7,362 nt of DNA, taken from Actinomycetes bacterium. GTDB taxonomy: Bacteria; Actinomycetota; Acidimicrobiia; Acidimicrobiales; RAAP-2. The stretch lies in NCBI GenBank assembly GCA_021807965.1, contig JAKBCI010000081.1, positions 1 through 7,362 of the forward strand. The letters run 5' to 3'. How positions within the stretch are numbered: the first letter of the stretch is position 1; every line of letters begins with the position of its first letter. Shown here piece after piece: positions 1 through 6,069 of the stretch. Both the position numbers and the translations under genes were made by a program. The notes beneath the pieces were generated by a model that saw nothing but the letters and a program-made list of their open reading frames with translations, did not search any database and was not told the origin of the DNA.

Positions 1-92
1 TCGGTGGCGGCGATGTCGGCATCGGTGTCGCCGGCTTCCTTCGTCACGTCGATGACGCGTTTCATCTCCTGCTCGACGTCGGTGACGCGCAC
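1..92 (-). CDS. N-terminal fragment of an unidentified protein, cut by the left edge
   Basis: A minus-strand reading frame starts at GTG (92-90) and leaves the window at base 1, giving about 30 residues. It begins VRVTDVEQEMKRVIDVT and continues with an acidic, probably helical stretch. I do not recognise the family. It lies 14 bases downstream of the stop of the DUF393 gene on the same strand, so the two may share a transcript. The start is uncertain: no good ribosome binding site precedes the GTG, and an in-frame ATG at 65-63 has AGGAG directly against it, which is closer than usual. The opposite-strand frame is an arginine- and serine-rich shadow, so the minus strand is preferred. Confidence 0.4.
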   Translation of the reverse strand, partial: MRVTDVEQEMKRVIDVTKEAGDTDADIAAT

Positions 93-106
93 CCTACCGT
101 CACCGC

Positions 107-460
107 TCAGGGCACGGCCTTGCCGTGCTGGTCACCCGGCAAGCGGTGACGAAACCGAACGAGCAGGCGGTATCCCGGCTCGAGGAGACTCGAAACGGGG
201 GCGACCATCATCACGCGACCGAGGTAGCGCCACGGCGGTCGAGACGCGGCGAGAGCCCGCGCCACGGCGCGTGCGCCGCGATACCGGCGCGCGCCATCGA
301 TCCACCACACGCTCTGGGCCAACTCGTCGTCCGACAGTAAGTCCGAGGATTCTCGGTACACCGCCGACGAAATCGGCGTCACGTCGAGCCATCGGCGCTC
401 GCCCCAGCGCACGCACCGCCGACAGAACCCGCAGTCACCGTCGTAGACCAGTATCGCCAT
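107..460 (-). CDS. DCC-family (DUF393) thiol-disulfide oxidoreductase-like protein
   Basis: The 117-residue product opens MAILVYDGDCGFCRRC, the signature YDGDCxxC of the DUF393/DCC family (YuxK-like). C10 and C13 form a CGFC motif, and C16 is an extra nearby cysteine. The family is predicted to have a thioredoxin-like fold and thiol-redox activity, but its substrates are mostly unknown, so the function here is inferred from the motif alone. Length and the immediate N-terminal position of the motif are typical. The ATG at 460 is preferred because GAGG lies just upstream. A TTG at 475 would add five residues and has no better support. No signal peptide is seen, so the protein is probably cytoplasmic. 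It is divergent from the MFS transporter and may be co-transcribed with the truncated gene below it. Confidence 0.85.
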   Translation of the reverse strand: MAILVYDGDCGFCRRCVRWGERRWLDVTPISSAVYRESSDLLSDDELAQSVWWIDGARRYRGARAVARALAASRPPWRYLGRVMMVAPVSSLLEPGYRLLVRFRHRLPGDQHGKAVP

Positions 461-503
461 TGTCCTCGTGCGCAATGTAGCCGACGGTTATGGTGAGCCA
501 GTC
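461..503. promoter_or_regulatory. Divergent intergenic region, DUF393 gene / MFS gene
   Basis: About 43 bases separate the two preferred start codons and must hold both promoters. A TATGGT box (489-494) on the plus strand would place transcription near 501, leaving a leader of only about three bases before the MFS ATG. On the minus strand, TACATT (479-474) would place transcription near 467, giving a roughly seven-base leader that includes GAGG. Neither has a clear -35 element at the usual distance. These are pattern matches to the actinobacterial -10 consensus only. Confidence 0.35.
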
Positions 504-1730
504 ATGAAACGGCGCCCAGCCCTCGCCACGCTCTTCACGCACCGAGAGCCAGCCCTCCTCGTGGCCGGCCAAACGGTGTCGAGCTTCGGCGACGGCGTGG
601 CGAACGTCGCACTCACGCTCCTCGTGTTGGAGACGACCCATTCGGTTTCCAATCTGGCGTGGTTCACCGCCGCCCGCATGACGCCCTTCGTCGTCTTTCT
701 CCTGGTTGGCGGCGCCATCGTCGATCGGCACTCACGACGCTCGCTGCTCTTGATCTCCGACCTCTCGCGCGCGGCGCTTACGGGAGGACTCGTCGCGCTC
801 TTGGCCACGGGAACACTGCACTTTGGCGAACTGATGGTGTTCGCGTTCTTGTTCGGAACGTTCGACGCCATCTTTACGCCGGCGATGAATGCGCTGACGC
901 CCGAAATCGTTCCCGAAACGCTGCTCGGCGCCATGAATGCCGTGCGTCCACTGTCGACCAACGTCGTCGGCGGCATGATCGGGCCCGCCGTCGGTGGCTT
1001 GATTGCGGCCACCAGCACGACCGCCGCGATGTCCGTCGACGCGGCGACATTCGTGGTCAGTGCCACGGCCCTGCTACTCATGAGACCGACGCCAACCCCG
1101 ATTCGCGCCGCCGAGAGCACTATGGGCCACGAGATCAAAGCCGGTCTCGCCTACGTCCGACGCACGACGTGGATCTGGACGACGCTGCTCGCCGTAGCGC
1201 TCGCCAACGCCCTCGTCTTCACGCCAATGAGCGTCTTGATCCCGTTCTTCCTGCGTCACCACCTGCACGCCACCAAAGCCACGATTGGATACTTCTTCGC
1301 CACGTTCGGTCTCGCCGGAGGCGTCGGCGCCCTCGTCTCGGGCAGCGTGCCCACGCCGAAGCGCCGCATACGCGCGATGTGGATCGCCTGGACTACGTGC
1401 AACCTCGTCATGCTCGTCTTCGCGGTCGTGACGCACACGTGGGAGGTCTTCATTATCCCGGCCGTGACCTCGCCGGGCATCCTGTACGGCAACGTCATCT
1501 GGGAATCGATGCTGCAAAGCGTCGTGCCGCGCGAACTGCTCGGACGGGTGTCGTCGGTTGACTGGTTCGTTTCACTCGGTCTGGCACCCGTTGGACTGAT
1601 CGTGGCCGGTTCGATCAGTGCCGTCGTCGGCGTACGCGCCTACTTCGTCGTCACCGCGACCATCGCGGCCGTGCCGGGCCTGTTCATCATGGCCTCGCGT
1701 CGCATCAACGCAATCGACGCGGGGCGTTGA
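504..1730 (+). CDS. MFS transporter (MFS_3/EntS-like efflux type)
   Basis: The product is a 408-residue polytopic membrane protein with about 12 hydrophobic segments, the usual length for the major facilitator superfamily. The loop after the second segment reads GGAIVDRHSRR (residues 69-79), the MFS motif A (GxxxDRxxRR) with D74 and R75. The opening FTHREPALLVAGQTVSSFGDG resembles the MFS_3 (TMR, EntS-like) group, which contains proton-driven exporters of drugs and siderophores. The substrate cannot be deduced. An in-frame GTG at 468 would add 12 residues, but it overlaps the divergent gene and makes a polar extension, so ATG 504 is preferred. There is no Shine-Dalgarno sequence; a TATGGT box ends nine bases upstream, suggesting a very short leader. 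The last 26 bases overlap the convergent small gene. Confidence 0.9.
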   Translation: MKRRPALATLFTHREPALLVAGQTVSSFGDGVANVALTLLVLETTHSVSNLAWFTAARMTPFVVFLLVGGAIVDRHSRRSLLLISDLSRAALTGGLVALLATGTLHFGELMVFAFLFGTFDAIFTPAMNALTPEIVPETLLGAMNAVRPLSTNVVGGMIGPAVGGLIAATSTTAAMSVDAATFVVSATALLLMRPTPTPIRAAESTMGHEIKAGLAYVRRTTWIWTTLLAVALANALVFTPMSVLIPFFLRHHLHATKATIGYFFATFGLAGGVGALVSGSVPTPKRRIRAMWIAWTTCNLVMLVFAVVTHTWEVFIIPAVTSPGILYGNVIWESMLQSVVPRELLGRVSSVDWFVSLGLAPVGLIVAGSISAVVGVRAYFVVTATIAAVPGLFIMASRRINAIDAGR

Positions 1731-2025
1731 GCGCCAACTGCGGCGCGTCGAACAGGGACGGTCCGCGCAGTCGCGCGCCCCGCCGCGCGCCAATGGGAAA
1801 GATGAGTTCGGGTCGAAACGAACGTCGCGTCAATTCGCCTGGCCGGCCGCCGCGCACGTCGATCCACTCGTCACCGGTTTCGCCGTTGCGCACGTAGGCC
1901 ACGAATACCCACTGGCGACGCAGCGCGCTCGCAACATTCACGACGACGGGGTCCCCCGGGGCCAGGCCCGCCCACCGGTCGAGCCGCACGGTCGCACCAC
2001 GGGAATCCTCGATGCGCTGCACCAC
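1705..2025 (-). CDS. Small conserved actinobacterial-type protein of unknown function
   Basis: A 106-residue frame uses GC-rich third positions throughout. Its core (about residues 20-78) reads like a structured domain: LAPGDPVVVNV, then RRQWVFVAYVRNGETGDEW, then IDVRGG and RSFRPE near the end. The alternation of short beta-type segments with conserved-looking G, W and FRPE residues resembles small uncharacterised actinobacterial proteins (possibly DUF7246-like, from memory and not checked). I assign no function. An in-frame TAG three codons before GTG 2025 fixes the start at GTG 2025 or the adjacent GTG 2022. No Shine-Dalgarno is present, but TAGAAA lies six bases before GTG 2022, a weak leaderless-type arrangement. 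The C-terminal 25 residues are basic and probably variable; the end overlaps the transporter tail to tail. Confidence 0.65.
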   Translation of the reverse strand: MVQRIEDSRGATVRLDRWAGLAPGDPVVVNVASALRRQWVFVAYVRNGETGDEWIDVRGGRPGELTRRSFRPELIFPIGARRGARLRGPSLFDAPQLALNAPRRLR

Positions 2026-2132
2026 CCGTTTCTAGCCCACCGGACCGAGCTCGACCGACCGCATCGGGTTTCTTGTCGCGATGAAGGCCCGATCGGCGCG
2101 GAACTGTCACCCCCTCGGCCTACGGTAGTCCC
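2026..2132. promoter_or_regulatory. Divergent intergenic region with an imperfect dyad
   Basis: This 107-base gap, the longest in the window, separates the small minus-strand gene from the RecB-like nuclease. It holds a six-base inverted repeat, ATCGGG (2063-2068) and CCCGAT (2088-2093), centred near 2078. It could be an operator or chance in GC-rich DNA. The nuclease -10 box lies at its right end. I see no small gene or RNA here. Confidence 0.3.
2121..2126 (+). promoter_or_regulatory. Predicted -10 box (TACGGT) for a leaderless nuclease transcript
   Basis: TACGGT fits TANNNT and is separated by exactly six bases (AGTCCC) from the ATG at 2133. This is the spacing expected when transcription starts on the A of the start codon. 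No Shine-Dalgarno sequence is present. The -35 region is not recognisable, which is common in actinobacterial promoters. Confidence 0.5.
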
Positions 2133-2951
2133 ATGAGTTTCGACCGACCCCTGCCGAACGCGCTCTCGCCCTCTCGGCTTCAGGATTTTCGCGCGTGCCC
2201 GCGCCGATTCCAGTACGCGTCGATCGAGCGCGTCCCCCAACCCGCCACCTACGCCGCGACCAAGGGCCGGCTGGCGCACGCCGTCTTTGAACGGCTGTAC
2301 CGGCTGGAACCCGGCGAACGGACGGCCGACGCTGCTCGAGGGTTGCTCCAAGCCGCCGAAGACGACGTGCTCAGCGAGTCGGTCCGTAAGGATCTTGACC
2401 TCGACGGCAACCTCGAGACGCTCGCGCGACTGCGCCACGAGACCTCGGACATTCTTGACGTCTATTTCACGATGGAAGATCCGCGCGCCGTCAATCACGA
2501 GGGTGTGGAGTTGCGCGTCCACGCCGACCTCGACGGCGTGCCCATGCTCGGCATCCTCGACCGACTTGACCGTGAGAGCGACGGGACACTGGCCATCATC
2601 GACTACAAGACCGGCGCGTTGCCCAACCGTCGCTTCGACTCCCAGACGTTCGCCAACACCGAGCTCTACGCCGCGCTGTGCGAGACGGGCCTCGGCGAAC
2701 GTCCCTCGACGATTCGCCTGCTGTACGTCGCGGGGGGCCAGACCATCGAACGCACCGTCACCGAGGTCGTGATCCGGGCTAGAGCGAACGCGGCCGGTGA
2801 CGCCTGGCGAACTATCCAGCGCTATTACGACGACGGCGAGTTTCCGGCGACGCCGTCGATGAACACGTGCCGCTTTTGTGCCTATACGGAGCGGTGTCGC
2901 CGCAGCGGCGTGGCGGTACCCACCCGACCGGTTTCGCCAGGCACTCCGTAG
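2133..2951 (+). CDS. RecB/Cas4-like PD-(D/E)XK nuclease with predicted 4Fe-4S cluster
   Basis: The 272-residue protein carries the complete core of the RecB C-terminal nuclease family (PDDEXK_1). The N-terminal motif is SPSRLQDFRACPRRFQY. The GRLAHAVFERL helix supplies H49, D143 lies in GILDRLD, and the metal-binding and catalytic pair D157/K159 sits in IIDYKTG. Four cysteines, C22 plus C246, C249 and C255 (CxxCx5C), match the iron-sulfur arrangement of AddB and Cas4. The family cuts or resects DNA in repair; this stand-alone form has no helicase domain and no CRISPR genes nearby, so a repair role is inferred and the polarity is unknown. The usual QxxxY glutamine appears as N175 before Y179. 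The start is set by TACGGT-N6-ATG. It is followed after nine bases by the DsbA-like gene. Confidence 0.85.
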   Translation: MSFDRPLPNALSPSRLQDFRACPRRFQYASIERVPQPATYAATKGRLAHAVFERLYRLEPGERTADAARGLLQAAEDDVLSESVRKDLDLDGNLETLARLRHETSDILDVYFTMEDPRAVNHEGVELRVHADLDGVPMLGILDRLDRESDGTLAIIDYKTGALPNRRFDSQTFANTELYAALCETGLGERPSTIRLLYVAGGQTIERTVTEVVIRARANAAGDAWRTIQRYYDDGEFPATPSMNTCRFCAYTERCRRSGVAVPTRPVSPGTP

Positions 2952-2954
2952 GCT
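2949..2954 (+). promoter_or_regulatory. Predicted -10 box (TAGGCT) overlapping the nuclease stop codon
   Basis: TAGGCT fits TANNNT and lies six bases (GTCGAC) before the GTG at 2961. Its first three bases are the TAG stop of the upstream nuclease gene. The downstream gene has no Shine-Dalgarno sequence, so a leaderless transcript starting at 2961 is the simplest reading. Chance is possible with such a short motif. Confidence 0.45.
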
Positions 2955-2960
2955 GTCGAC

Positions 2961-3557
2961 GTGGAATCCTTCGAAATCTCGTTCGACTATCGCTGCCCGT
3001 TCGCGAAGAACATTCACCTGCACGTGATCACCGCGTTACGGGCCGGGGCCGACTTCGACGTGACGTTCGTGCCTTGGACGCTCAGCCAAGGCCATCGCGC
3101 CGACGGCGGACCCGACGTGTGGGATGACCCGTCCTACGACCGCGACCTCATCGCGCTGGCCGCCGGCGTCTCGGTGCGCGACCAGCAACCCGAGCACTTT
3201 CTCGACGCGCACGAAGCGCTCTTTCGGGCTCGCCACGAACGGGCCGTACGGCTGTCAACGTTTAACGAGATCGCCTCGGTGCTCGAACCCGTGGGCGTCG
3301 ACCTGGCCAAAGTACGTGGTGACCTCAGCGAACGCCGGCCGCACCGGGTGATCAAAGAGAGCTACGAGCGCTTCGCCACGGTCGAGGCCTTTGGCGTCCC
3401 GACCTTCGTCGTCGGGACTGACGCGACCTTCGTCCGCTATATGGAGCCGCCGACCGACGACGCCCGCGCCTCAATCCGGCTCATCGAGTCGCTTCTCGCG
3501 CTGATGTCACAACAGCCCGAACTGAACGAGTTCAAACACACTCGACTCCCGGCCTGA
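2961..3557 (+). CDS. DsbA-family thioredoxin-fold protein with a single active-site cysteine
   Basis: The 198-residue protein starts ESFEISFDYRCPFAK, matching the first strand and active site of cytoplasmic DsbA/FrnE-like and hydroxychromene-carboxylate-isomerase-like proteins. VPTFVVG at 146-152 supplies the cis-proline loop (P147). The central stretch DVWDDPSYDRD and an inserted helical region of about 100 residues fit this family. The active site is CPFA, so C12 lacks the resolving cysteine of CxxC enzymes. C12 is the only cysteine, pointing to a monothiol, transferase-like or isomerase-like reaction rather than disulfide exchange. No signal peptide is seen, so it is probably cytoplasmic. 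A partner such as mycothiol is possible but not shown. It starts nine bases after the nuclease and converges on the DoxX-like gene with one base between. Confidence 0.82.
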   Translation: MESFEISFDYRCPFAKNIHLHVITALRAGADFDVTFVPWTLSQGHRADGGPDVWDDPSYDRDLIALAAGVSVRDQQPEHFLDAHEALFRARHERAVRLSTFNEIASVLEPVGVDLAKVRGDLSERRPHRVIKESYERFATVEAFGVPTFVVGTDATFVRYMEPPTDDARASIRLIESLLALMSQQPELNEFKHTRLPA

Positions 3558-3558
3558 A

Positions 3559-3927
3559 CTACTGCAGAACGCGAAAAATCAACTCAATCGCCGCGAGCAA
3601 GCCGAGCGACGCCGCCGGGGCGAGCGCGGCGAGGGCGTCGCCGACGCGACGGTGCGCGACGACCGCCGACGCGGTCAGCGCCACCAGACCGGCGGCGGCC
3701 ACTTCGTTCACGATCGCCAACGCTGAGGAACCACTCGCCTTCAGTCCGACCATCACCGCTATCGCCGCGACCATCTCCACGATTCCCACTCGCTGGTACA
3801 GCCGCTTGGTCACGCCGAGGTGGCCCGCCGCCTGACTCGTCACGGGGTTGAACAGCACCTTCTGGAACCCGGTGGTTAGAAACGCGAGGAACAACACGAT
3901 TGAGATAACGCTGGCGACCGCGGCCAT
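3559..3927 (-). CDS. DoxX-like small integral membrane protein
   Basis: The 122-residue product has four hydrophobic segments (about 4-22, 48-64, 70-88 and 100-119). The pattern FLTTGFQKVLFNP followed by HLGVTKRLYQRVGIVEMVAAI is typical of DoxX-like proteins. Members are membrane proteins, some tied to quinone or thiol redox complexes, but most, including this one, have no assigned role. The start is well supported: AAAGGAG (3938-3932) lies four bases before the ATG. It follows the LLM oxidoreductase by 23 bases on the same strand and is probably co-transcribed with it, so a shared redox function is possible but unproven. Confidence 0.82.
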   Translation of the reverse strand: MAAVASVISIVLFLAFLTTGFQKVLFNPVTSQAAGHLGVTKRLYQRVGIVEMVAAIAVMVGLKASGSSALAIVNEVAAAGLVALTASAVVAHRRVGDALAALAPAASLGLLAAIELIFRVLQ

Positions 3928-3950
3928 AACACTCCTTTGACCGACCGACT

Positions 3951-4883
3951 CTAGTGGCCCGTGGTCGTCCCGTTGGTCTCGCGGTCGTAGTCCAGCACGG
4001 CCGCGAGAGCCGCCTCGCGCTCGGCCGGCGTGCCGGAGGCGACGGCCGAGAACTCGCTGACGCCGACGTCGGCGAGGCCGCGGAGCTGGTCGACGACGAC
4101 GTCGCGCGTGCCGATGATCGCCACGTCGGCGGGCGCGCTCGCGCCTTCGCGCTCGAGCATCGCCGCGTAGCTCGGCAGCGTCGCGTAGATCGCGAACGTC
4201 TCGTTCACTCGCGCTCGGGCGCCCTCGACGTCGTCGGTGACCACCACCGGCAGGGAGCAGACCACGCGAGGAGCGGGTCGCCCCGCGGTCGCCGCGGCGG
4301 CGTTGATCGTCGGCACGATGTGCTCGGCGATCGTGCGAGGTCCAGTCATCCAGAGCACCGTTCCGTCGGCTAGCGCACCGGCCAGTTCGAGCATCTTCGG
4401 TCCGAGGGCCGCGACGACCAGAGCGGGGGCGACGGCGTCCTTGGGACCAACCGCCCCCATCGTCGTCGCACTCACGAAATCGCCGCGGACGCTCACCGGC
4501 TCACCGCGTAGCATCGGCGCCAAGGCGCTCAAGTAGTCACGCATGTACGAGACCGGCCGTTCGAAGGGTATGCCCCAGAGTCCTTCGACCACGACCTGGT
4601 GCGAGAGGCCAACGCCGAGTGTCAGCCGCCCGCCGATCGCGTCTTGCACGGTGCGGGCCTGAGCCGCGAGCATCGACGGATGGCGCGGCTGTACGGGCAC
4701 GACCGCCGTACCAAGGTCTACGTCGGGATAGGCCCGACCAACCAGGGCCAGTACGGTCAGCGTGTCCGGACCAAAGATTTGCGACGACCACATGGCGCGA
4801 AAGCCAAGGTCGCGCAGACGACCGACCCGTTCCAGCGTGTCCCCGATGGACCCGTCAACGTCTAACCCCACCGCGATTCGCAC
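3951..4883 (-). CDS. F420-dependent LLM-class oxidoreductase (MSMEG_4879-like)
   Basis: This luciferase-like monooxygenase-fold enzyme of 310 residues (usual about 300) has the hallmarks of the actinobacterial F420 subgroup typified by MSMEG_4879. These are IFGPDTLTVLALVGR (36-50), LGTAVVP then PRHP (57-69), GGRLTLGVGLSH (84-95), and AALGPKML followed by ADGTVLWMTGPRT (158-184). The fold is a TIM barrel. The cofactor is inferred to be reduced F420 from the subgroup, not seen directly, and the substrate is unknown. GTG 4883 is chosen because AAGGGGG (4895-4889) lies five bases upstream and the first strand RIAVGLDVDG follows at once. The frame is open to a GTG at 4931, but that start would overlap purK. 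It is divergent from purK and leads into the DoxX-like gene. Confidence 0.9.
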   Translation of the reverse strand: MRIAVGLDVDGSIGDTLERVGRLRDLGFRAMWSSQIFGPDTLTVLALVGRAYPDVDLGTAVVPVQPRHPSMLAAQARTVQDAIGGRLTLGVGLSHQVVVEGLWGIPFERPVSYMRDYLSALAPMLRGEPVSVRGDFVSATTMGAVGPKDAVAPALVVAALGPKMLELAGALADGTVLWMTGPRTIAEHIVPTINAAAATAGRPAPRVVCSLPVVVTDDVEGARARVNETFAIYATLPSYAAMLEREGASAPADVAIIGTRDVVVDQLRGLADVGVSEFSAVASGTPAEREAALAAVLDYDRETNGTTTGH

Positions 4884-4888
4884 GACTA

Positions 4889-4895
4889 CCCCCTT
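4889..4895 (-). promoter_or_regulatory. Shine-Dalgarno site deciding the LLM oxidoreductase start
   Basis: AAGGGGG on the minus strand lies five bases before GTG 4883. It favours that start over the upstream in-frame GTG at 4931, and it leaves a clean 34-base gap to the purK start at 4918. Confidence 0.6.
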
Positions 4896-4904
4896 GTCGA
4901 CCGC

Positions 4905-4910
4905 TAGCGT
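4905..4910 (+). promoter_or_regulatory. purK: Predicted -10 box (TAGCGT) for purK, first copy
   Basis: TAGCGT fits TANNNT and is followed after seven bases by the GTG at 4918, a leaderless-type layout. It lies inside the palindrome CGCTAGCG (4902-4909), so a similar box (TAGCGG, 4908-4903) faces the divergent LLM gene and would give that gene a short leader containing its Shine-Dalgarno site. Confidence 0.42.
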
Positions 4911-4917
4911 CGAGCGC

Positions 4918-6069
4918 GTGTCGAACGCCACTCAACCTAGCGTGACTCGGGTGGGGGTCGTGGGTGGCGGCCAGCTGGCGCGTCTCATGGGCGAGGTCGC
5001 TCACGAGGTGGGCGTCGAGTTGATTGTGCTCGCCGCGCGCGATGACGACGCCGCGACCGCGACCGCGGACCGCGTGATCGTCGGCGACGGTCGCGACGCG
5101 GCGGCTCTCGACGAGCTGGCCCGATCGGTCGACGTGGTGACGTTCGATCACGAGTTGGTCGACCTAGAGGTAGTGGCGAGCCTCGAGCGCCGCGGCGTGC
5201 GCGTGCGGCCTGGCGCCACCGCGCTGCGATACGCCGTCGACAAGGCCCATCAGCGACGTCACTTCGCCGCCGCCCATCTGCCGGTGCCTCGTTTCGTCGT
5301 CGTAACGTCGGGCGCCGACCCTGCGCTGGCGGAGCTGCTTCGCACATTACCCAACGGCGCGGTCGTCAAAGTCGCTCGAGGCGGCTACGACGGCCGCGGC
5401 GTCATCTTCGTCGACGATCCCGCCGACGTGCCCGCGATCGTCGACGAGCTCGGCGTGCGGGTAGTCGTAGAAGAGCGCGTAGCGCTGCGTGGCGAGGTCG
5501 CACAGCTCCTGGTTCGCGCCGCCGACGGGTCGAGTCTGAACTACCCGCCCGTTTCCACCGTGCAAGCCGATGGCATGTGCGTCGAGGTGCGCTTTCCCGC
5601 GGACCTCTCCAACGACGCGGCCCTCGACGCCACCTCGATCGCGTTTCGAATCGGCGAGCTCATCGGGGCCGTTGGCATCCTCGCCGTGGAGCTGTTCGTC
5701 ACCGACGATGGCCTGATAATTAACGAGGTCGCCCTGCGTCCGCACAACACCGGTCACTGGACGATCGAGGGCACCGACACGAGCCAGTTCGCGAACCACC
5801 TGCGCGCCGTCACGGGCCAACAACTCGGCCCGGTGCAACCTCGCGCCGCGAACGTCGTGATGGTGAACGTCGTTGGAGCGCAGCGTCCGGGCGACCCCGA
5901 CTCAGCTCGAGGCGTCCCGAACGTGTACGTGCACGAGTACGGCAAGGCCTGGCGGCCGGGTAGAAAGGTCGGCCACGTCACCGCCGTCGGTGACGACGCG
6001 AACGCCACGCGGGTGGCAGCATGGCAGGGGGCGCTGGCGTACGGCACGCGCACCAGGGAGGTACCGTGA
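4918..6069 (+). CDS. purK: N5-carboxyaminoimidazole ribonucleotide synthase (PurK)
   Basis: PurK joins bicarbonate to aminoimidazole ribonucleotide (AIR) using ATP, giving N5-CAIR for PurE. The 383-residue frame shows the ATP-grasp layout. [15 protein letters not shown] (11-25) is the N-terminal nucleotide-like fold, and [17 protein letters not shown] (108-124) leads into the grasp domain. [13 protein letters not shown] (149-161) gives the ATP lysine and glycine loop, and [15 protein letters not shown] (183-197) the EE segment. Last come [13 protein letters not shown] (258-270) and [12 protein letters not shown] (274-285), the metal and substrate end. GTG 4918 is chosen for its upstream TAGCGT box; GTG 4942, which aligns best with the E. 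coli start, and GTG 4951 are alternatives. Its stop overlaps the purE start by four bases. Confidence 0.95.
   Translation: MSNATQPSVTRVGVVGGGQLARLMGEVAHEVGVELIVLAARDDDAATATADRVIVGDGRDAAALDELARSVDVVTFDHELVDLEVVASLERRGVRVRPGATALRYAVDKAHQRRHFAAAHLPVPRFVVVTSGADPALAELLRTLPNGAVVKVARGGYDGRGVIFVDDPADVPAIVDELGVRVVVEERVALRGEVAQLLVRAADGSSLNYPPVSTVQADGMCVEVRFPADLSNDAALDATSIAFRIGELIGAVGILAVELFVTDDGLIINEVALRPHNTGHWTIEGTDTSQFANHLRAVTGQQLGPVQPRAANVVMVNVVGAQRPGDPDSARGVPNVYVHEYGKAWRPGRKVGHVTAVGDDANATRVAAWQGALAYGTRTREVP
4938..4943 (+). promoter_or_regulatory. purK: Second TAGCGT copy inside the purK start region
   Basis: The pattern CTAGCGT-N7-GTG at 4904-4920 recurs at 4937-4953 with the same internal spacing, 33 bases downstream. 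If active, it would start transcription on GTG 4951, which is in frame with purK and begins VGVVGGGQ. It may be a second promoter or a chance duplicate. Confidence 0.25.

Noticed and set aside
4..480. Plus-strand frame opposite the DUF393 gene
   Set aside because: The product is low-complexity and rich in R, S, T and P, while the minus strand carries the DGDCGFC family motif.
488..1138. Minus-strand 216-codon frame opposite the transporter
   Set aside because: Antisense to well-supported transmembrane coding sequence, and no recognisable domain.
659..1561. Plus-strand 300-codon frame within the transporter gene
   Set aside because: Its product is arginine- and histidine-rich with no hydrophobic pattern, typical of an out-of-frame shadow; the transporter frame has clear membrane segments and motif A.
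2063..2093. ATCGGG/CCCGAT dyad as a defined operator
   Set aside because: Six-base arms 19 bases apart are common by chance in GC-rich DNA, and no regulator gene is nearby; it is kept only as a note in the intergenic entry.
1938..3023. Long minus-strand open frame of 361 codons antisense to the nuclease gene
   Set aside because: The plus strand encodes a nuclease with all family motifs. The antisense frame resembles no family and is a GC-rich shadow that also runs into the small minus-strand gene in another frame.
2133..3557. CRISPR-linked Cas4 or a defence island
   Set aside because: There is no repeat array, no cas1 or cas2, and no other defence gene in view; the neighbours are housekeeping or redox genes, so a stand-alone repair nuclease is the simpler reading.
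4762..4917. N-terminal extension of the purK frame back to 4762
   Set aside because: It would overlap the oppositely oriented LLM gene by about 120 bases and adds a basic, proline- and threonine-rich stretch absent from PurK; GTG 4918 or 4942 fits better.
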